A stretch of DNA of 64,000 nt from Xanthomonas sp. SI (GTDB lineage Bacteria; Pseudomonadota; Gammaproteobacteria; Xanthomonadales; Xanthomonadaceae): contig NZ_CP051261.1 in NCBI RefSeq assembly GCF_014236855.1, positions 4,836,001-4,900,000 on the forward strand, in the 5' to 3' direction. Under the pieces are notes generated by a model. That model had not been told where the DNA came from. It worked only from the letters and a program-made list of their open reading frames with translations, and made no database searches. The position numbers and the translations under genes were made by a program. Each line of letters starts with the position of its first letter. Within the stretch, counting starts at the first letter, position 1. Of the stretch, positions 60,461 through 64,000 are shown piece by piece.

Positions 60461-62878
60461 TCAGCTCGAGCACCACTCGCATTCGCTGATGTCGATGTCG
60501 TTGGAGCGCACGTAGTAGGTGGTCTTCAGGCCTTCCTTCCACGCGGTCATGTGCAGGTCGAGCAGGGTGCTGGCGCGGATGGTGCTGGGCACGTAGAAGT
60601 TGAAGCTGATCGACTGGTCGACGTGGCGCTGGCGGCGCGCGTTCTGGCGCACGCTGGCGAACTGGTCGACCCGGTAGGCGCCCTTCTCGTAGTACGGATA
60701 GGTGTCCACGGTCAGGCCCGGGGCCACCACCGGACGGCGGAAGTCCTTCTTCTCTTCGTAGTAGAACGCGCTGTAGATCGGGTCGATCGAGGCGGTGGAG
60801 CCGGCGATCTGCGCGGTGCTCATGTTCGGCGCCACCGCGATCATCCACGCGTTGCGCACGCCGTTGATGCTGACCTGCGCGGCCAGTTCCTGCCACTGCG
60901 CGCTGTCGTAGCCGCGCTTGCTGAAGTACTCGCCGTTCTGCCAGTCGCTGCCCTTGAACACCTTGTACGCGCCCTTCTCCTTGGCCAGCGCCAGGCTCGC
61001 CTGGATGGTCAGGTAGTTGATGCGCTCGTACAGCTCGTCGCAGTAGTCCTCGGCCTGCCTGGAGTTCCACTCGATGCCCTTCTGCGCCAGCAGGTGGTGC
61101 CAGCCGAAGGTGCCCAGGCCGATCGCGCGGTACTTCTGGTTGGTGATCGTGGCCTGCGGTACCGGCAGGTCGTTGAGGTCGATGACGTTGTCGAGCATGC
61201 GCACCTGCACCCGGATCAGCCGCTCCAGCACGTCCGGCGACAGCAGGTCCGGCTGCGCGGTGACCGCGCGGCCCAGGTTCACCGAGGACAGGTTGCACAC
61301 GACGAAGTCGCCGGCCTGCTTGGTGGTCACGATCTGGTCGCCGCTGATCATCTCCTGGATGACCCGGGTCGGGCTCATGTTCTGCAGGATCTCGGTGCAC
61401 AGGTTGCTGGAATAGACCATGCCCTGGTGCTTGTTCGGGTTCATGCGATTGACTTCGTCGCGATAGAACATGAACGGGTTGCCGGTCTCCAGCTGGCTGA
61501 CCATGATCCGCTTGAGCATGTCGATGGCCTTGACCACCTTGCGGCCGATGCGCTCGTCGGCGACCACTTCCTCGTACTTGGCGCGGAACGTGCCTTCGCC
61601 GCGCTTTTCGTCGAAGAAGTCCTGCAGGTACCAGCCCTTGACCTCCTTCACCTCGTGCGGGTCGAACAGGTACCACTCGCCGCGGCGCTCCACCGCTTCC
61701 ATGAAGATGTCCGGCACGCACACCGCGGTGAACACGTCGTGCGCGCGCAGGCGCTGGTCGCCGTTGTTCAGGCGCAGGTCCAGGAACGCCTCGATGTCGC
61801 GGTGCCAGATGTCCAGGTACACGGCGATGGCGCCCTTGCGCTGGCCGAGCTGGTCCACCGACACCGCGGTGTTGTTGAGCTGCTTGATCCACGGCACCAC
61901 GCCGCCGCTGGAATTCTTGACCCCGCGGATCGCCGAGCCGGACGAACGCACGTAGCCCAGGTAGGCGCCGACGCCGCCGCCGTGCTTGGACACGCGCGCC
62001 ACGTCGGTGTTGGAGTCGTAGATGCCCTGCAGGCTGTCGTCCACGGTGTCGATGAAGCAGCTCGACAGCTGCCCGCCGATCTTGCCGGCGTTGGCCAGCG
62101 TGGGCGTGGCCACGGTCATGAACAGGTTGGACAGCGCCCAGTAGGCCTCGCCGACCAGTTGCATGCGGCGTTCGCGTGGCTTTTCGTCCTGCATCAGGTA
62201 CAGCGCGATGGTCAGCCAGCGCTCCTGCGGCAGTTCGTAGACCTTGCGCGAGTTGTCGGTGGCCAGGTAGCGCGTGGCCAGCAGGTACAGGCCGTTGTAG
62301 GCGAACAGCTTGTCGCGCTCCGGGTCGATCATCTTGCCGGCTTCGGCCAGTTCGTCCTTGGAGTAGTTCTTGAGGATGTCGATCGAGTACACGCCGCGGT
62401 CGGCCAGGCTTTCCTGCAGGCCGACGTAGGAGCCGTACTTCTCGCCGGCATCGTAGAAGCGGTTCTTGCTGGCGCGCTTGTACAGGCGATGCAGGTACAG
62501 GCGCGCGGCGAAGTACTCCCACTCCGGCGTGGCGATGTCCACGCGCGACTCGGCCTCACGGATCAGGTAGTCGACCATCTCGTCGGCCGACAGGCTTTCC
62601 TTCTTCTCGACGAAGGCGAACGCCTTGCGCTCGTAGTCGGCCACGTCCAACTGCGGGAACTCGGCATGGATCCGGTCCAGGGTGCGCTGCAGGCGCGAGC
62701 GGTCGAAAGCCATGCGGCGGTTGCCGCCGTCCTTGACGATCCAGGTCACGGCGCGCTGGTCGTTGCTCGGCTCGCTGGCGGTCGCATCGGGCTGCGCGGC
62801 AGCGGCGGCGGCAGGCGTGGGGTCGACATCGGCGGTGTCGAGGGGGGCTGCGGCCGGCAGGCTGTGGGTCTGGCTCAT
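60461..62878 (-). CDS. nrdA: class I ribonucleotide reductase, large (alpha, R1) subunit
   Basis: An 805-residue subunit with an N-terminal ATP-cone (VKDGGNRRMAFDRSRLQRTLDRIHAEFP, activity regulation), then the ten-stranded barrel including NAGKIGGQLSSCFIDTVDD (redox Cys), GVGAYLGYVRSSGSAIRG, MSPTRVIQEMISGDQIV ... NLSSVNLGRAV (catalytic Cys and Asn/Glu region) and a C-terminal tail ECEWC with two Cys that shuttle electrons to the active site. An Ala/Pro-rich leader precedes the ATP-cone. The start is backed by TTGGAGA. Expression is likely under a B12 riboswitch and NrdR. Confidence 0.96.
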   Translation of the reverse strand: MSQTHSLPAAAPLDTADVDPTPAAAAAAQPDATASEPSNDQRAVTWIVKDGGNRRMAFDRSRLQRTLDRIHAEFPQLDVADYERKAFAFVEKKESLSADEMVDYLIREAESRVDIATPEWEYFAARLYLHRLYKRASKNRFYDAGEKYGSYVGLQESLADRGVYSIDILKNYSKDELAEAGKMIDPERDKLFAYNGLYLLATRYLATDNSRKVYELPQERWLTIALYLMQDEKPRERRMQLVGEAYWALSNLFMTVATPTLANAGKIGGQLSSCFIDTVDDSLQGIYDSNTDVARVSKHGGGVGAYLGYVRSSGSAIRGVKNSSGGVVPWIKQLNNTAVSVDQLGQRKGAIAVYLDIWHRDIEAFLDLRLNNGDQRLRAHDVFTAVCVPDIFMEAVERRGEWYLFDPHEVKEVKGWYLQDFFDEKRGEGTFRAKYEEVVADERIGRKVVKAIDMLKRIMVSQLETGNPFMFYRDEVNRMNPNKHQGMVYSSNLCTEILQNMSPTRVIQEMISGDQIVTTKQAGDFVVCNLSSVNLGRAVTAQPDLLSPDVLERLIRVQVRMLDNVIDLNDLPVPQATITNQKYRAIGLGTFGWHHLLAQKGIEWNSRQAEDYCDELYERINYLTIQASLALAKEKGAYKVFKGSDWQNGEYFSKRGYDSAQWQELAAQVSINGVRNAWMIAVAPNMSTAQIAGSTASIDPIYSAFYYEEKKDFRRPVVAPGLTVDTYPYYEKGAYRVDQFASVRQNARRQRHVDQSISFNFYVPSTIRASTLLDLHMTAWKEGLKTTYYVRSNDIDISECEWCSS

Positions 62879-63071
62879 GAAGGTCTCCAAGCGTGGTGCA
62901 CCTGGCTGCCCGACCCTCGCAGGCAACGCTCCGACCGGATCAGCAGGGTGGAGACGCGGTGTCGCAGAGACCGCGACGGCGCAGGCGCGAGCCTGCGGGC
63001 GGTCAACGCTTCACCGACCATCTCCCCCCGGAGATTCAACGGTCGGCGCCGCGCTGTGTGCATCGCGCGGC

Positions 63072-63267
63072 TGTCGGCAGGTCTTCGGGCTTATGGGCGA
63101 CGGCCGATGGCCGGTTTCCTAGCCCGTCGCTTCCCAAGGCAGGGCGCCTCAGTGCGGGTGACGGGTTCGTTCCCAATTACCGCTGCGGGGCAGCGCCGGC
63201 CTGAGCGCTCGCGCGCCGCACCGGCTTCCCTTTTGATCCCGCAGCCTGGTGGCTACTGGAACCGACC
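63072..63267 (-). ncRNA. cobalamin (B12) riboswitch upstream of nrdAB
   Basis: Read on the minus strand, aptamer elements occur in order: GGTTCCAGTAGCCACCAGG at the 5' side, AAAAGGGAAGCCGGTG, the B12 box GCGCTGCCCCGCAGCGGTAA, CACTGAGG, CTTGGGAAGCGACGG and CATAAGCCCGAAGACCTGCC, the highly conserved 3' element. The first nrdA codon is about 190 nt downstream; a GCAGGCTCGCGCCTGC hairpin (62983-62998) in between may belong to the expression platform. Control of a class I reductase by B12 implies a B12-dependent class II enzyme elsewhere. Confidence 0.9.
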
Positions 63268-63283
63268 ACCACAAGATAGTGGG
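63268..63283 (-). promoter_or_regulatory. candidate NrdR box upstream of nrdA
   Basis: The minus strand reads CCCACTATCTTGTGGT, partly palindromic (CCAC-TATCT-TGTGG) and resembling NrdR boxes in proteobacterial nrd promoters. It abuts the 5' end of the riboswitch, where the promoter should be. A+T-rich sequence at 63300-63330 is a plausible -35/-10 zone. Only one box is obvious, whereas NrdR sites are usually paired. Beyond it, 63300-63619 has no convincing gene. Confidence 0.4.
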
Positions 63284-63619
63284 GTCCCCGGGCCTCGTCA
63301 ACGCTAAATGTAGTCATAAATTCGAAAAGCCAAGCGGGACAACCGTTTGCCGTGGCGACGCCGCAAATCCCCGCAGCGGGGCGCCGAATCGGGCCTGGAA
63401 ACGGCTGGAGCGCCCATGCCGCAAGGGCCTCGGCGAGCCCGCCGACGACTGCCTGTGCATGGCGGTGCGCGCCGATCTGCGCCAACTGCGCGGAGCGCGG
63501 GCAACCGCCACCCCGGGGGCGGACGAACGGCAACCGCGCGCGGCTCGCGCCCATGGAACGCGAGCGGTGCCTACCGCTGCGGGGACTCGGATTACAGGCG
63601 ATACCGCCGCCGTGCCTGC

Positions 63620-63910
63620 TCAGCGCGCGCGCTGTCCGGCCTGCTGCTTGGCCTGCTGCACGGCCGCGCGCAGTTCGTCCGCCGACAGTTGGCCGTCGTG
63701 GTTGCGGTCCAGCGCGTCGAAACGCTTGGCGAGGCGCGGCAGCGCCGCGTCGGCTTCGCTGCGGCTGATCAGGCCGTCGCCGTTGGCGTCGGCGGTCTCG
63801 AGCTTTTGCTGCAGTTTCTGCTTCTGTGCGGCGCTCGGCGCGGTCTGTGCGGCGGCGGTGCCGGCCAACAACAGGCTGCACAGCAGCCCATGGGCAATGG
63901 CGGTCTTCAT
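63620..63910 (-). CDS. small exported EF-hand protein
   Basis: A 96-residue protein with a signal peptide (AIAHGLLCSLLLAGTAAAQ) and two EF-hand loops, DANGDGLISRSE and DRNHDGQLSADE, each with the canonical Asp-x-Asn/Asp-x-Asp-Gly pattern and a terminal Glu. A Gln/Ala/Lys-rich tail follows. It is expected to bind calcium in the periplasm. Role unknown; such proteins are common in xanthomonads. It reads towards the nrd region on the same strand but is separated from it by a 336-bp gap. Confidence 0.85.
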   Translation of the reverse strand: MKTAIAHGLLCSLLLAGTAAAQTAPSAAQKQKLQQKLETADANGDGLISRSEADAALPRLAKRFDALDRNHDGQLSADELRAAVQQAKQQAGQRAR

Positions 63911-64000
63911 GACGGTTCCCGAATAAAGGATGGACGGAAAATGGCGACGTGGGCGATCGCACCCGCGGTGGACTGGCCGCCGCGGGCGCGTGATCGCCAT

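Noticed and set aside
63249..63926. A 225-codon plus-strand frame across 63249-63926
   Set aside because: It overlaps the riboswitch promoter region and runs antisense to the EF-hand gene, with low-complexity translation.
1..64000. tRNA, rRNA genes or CRISPR arrays
   Set aside because: No cloverleaf-like sequence, rRNA segment or regularly spaced direct repeats were recognised; the repeats seen are inverted REP-like units or the GACAAG array.

Overview
The window looks like a chromosomal segment of a Xanthomonas-type gammaproteobacterium (family Lysobacteraceae/Xanthomonadaceae). The reasons are the very high G+C content with long open antisense frames, a lone XVIPCD domain (the X-Tfe type IV secretion signal of this family), the paired TGTAGGAGCGGCTTCAGCCG intergenic hairpins, a phoP-phoQ pair, and a trimeric autotransporter beside a subtilisin-like protease. 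The species cannot be named from the sequence alone.

Layout. 1-5991 (all minus): an exported DUF1501/DUF1800 pair, phoQ-phoP with a small exported protein upstream, and a tRNA-dihydrouridine synthase. 6283-34136 (all plus): a bacterial enhancer-binding protein followed by a 21-gene extracellular contractile injection system (eCIS) locus. 34200-36948: cobalamin riboswitch plus metE. 37165-44726: PDZ protein, exported lipase-like protein, purU, XVIPCD protein, a beta-hydroxyacid dehydrogenase and an Old Yellow Enzyme. 44858-47001: a mosaic of insertion-sequence debris and a duplicated 3' end of a sirtuin gene around a more A+T-rich secreted-protein gene. 46927-57890: sirtuin, a convergent two-component pair, YadA-like adhesin, S8 protease, MFS/LysR divergon, VOC protein. 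58078-63283 (minus): thioredoxin, flavodoxin, nrdB, nrdA with a second cobalamin riboswitch and a candidate NrdR box. 63620-63910: EF-hand protein.

The centrepiece is the eCIS. One sheath, one tube, a tube-cap/terminator (DUF4255), an AAA+ ATPase, Afp7-, gp27-, gp5-, PAAR-, gp25-, Afp11- and Afp12-like baseplate parts and a DUF6519 protein form an almost gapless operon, many genes coupled by ATGA overlaps. Embedded in it are a 1218-residue DUF4157-Hint-GIY-YIG-like polymorphic effector, its putative immunity protein, and a DUF4157-OmpA fusion. Immediately upstream lies what reads as a private control circuit: a receiver-less sigma-54 activator, two perfect CCGGGT-N8-ACCCGG inverted repeats 32 bp apart just after its stop codon, and a textbook -24/-12 promoter (TGGCACG-N4-TTGCG) 45 bp before the first operon start codon. 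No head, lysis, integrase, tape-measure or clear receptor-binding fibre gene is visible.

A second theme is vitamin B12: the two B12-independent enzymes in the window (MetE and class I ribonucleotide reductase) both sit behind cobalamin riboswitches, which suggests the cell has B12-dependent counterparts elsewhere.
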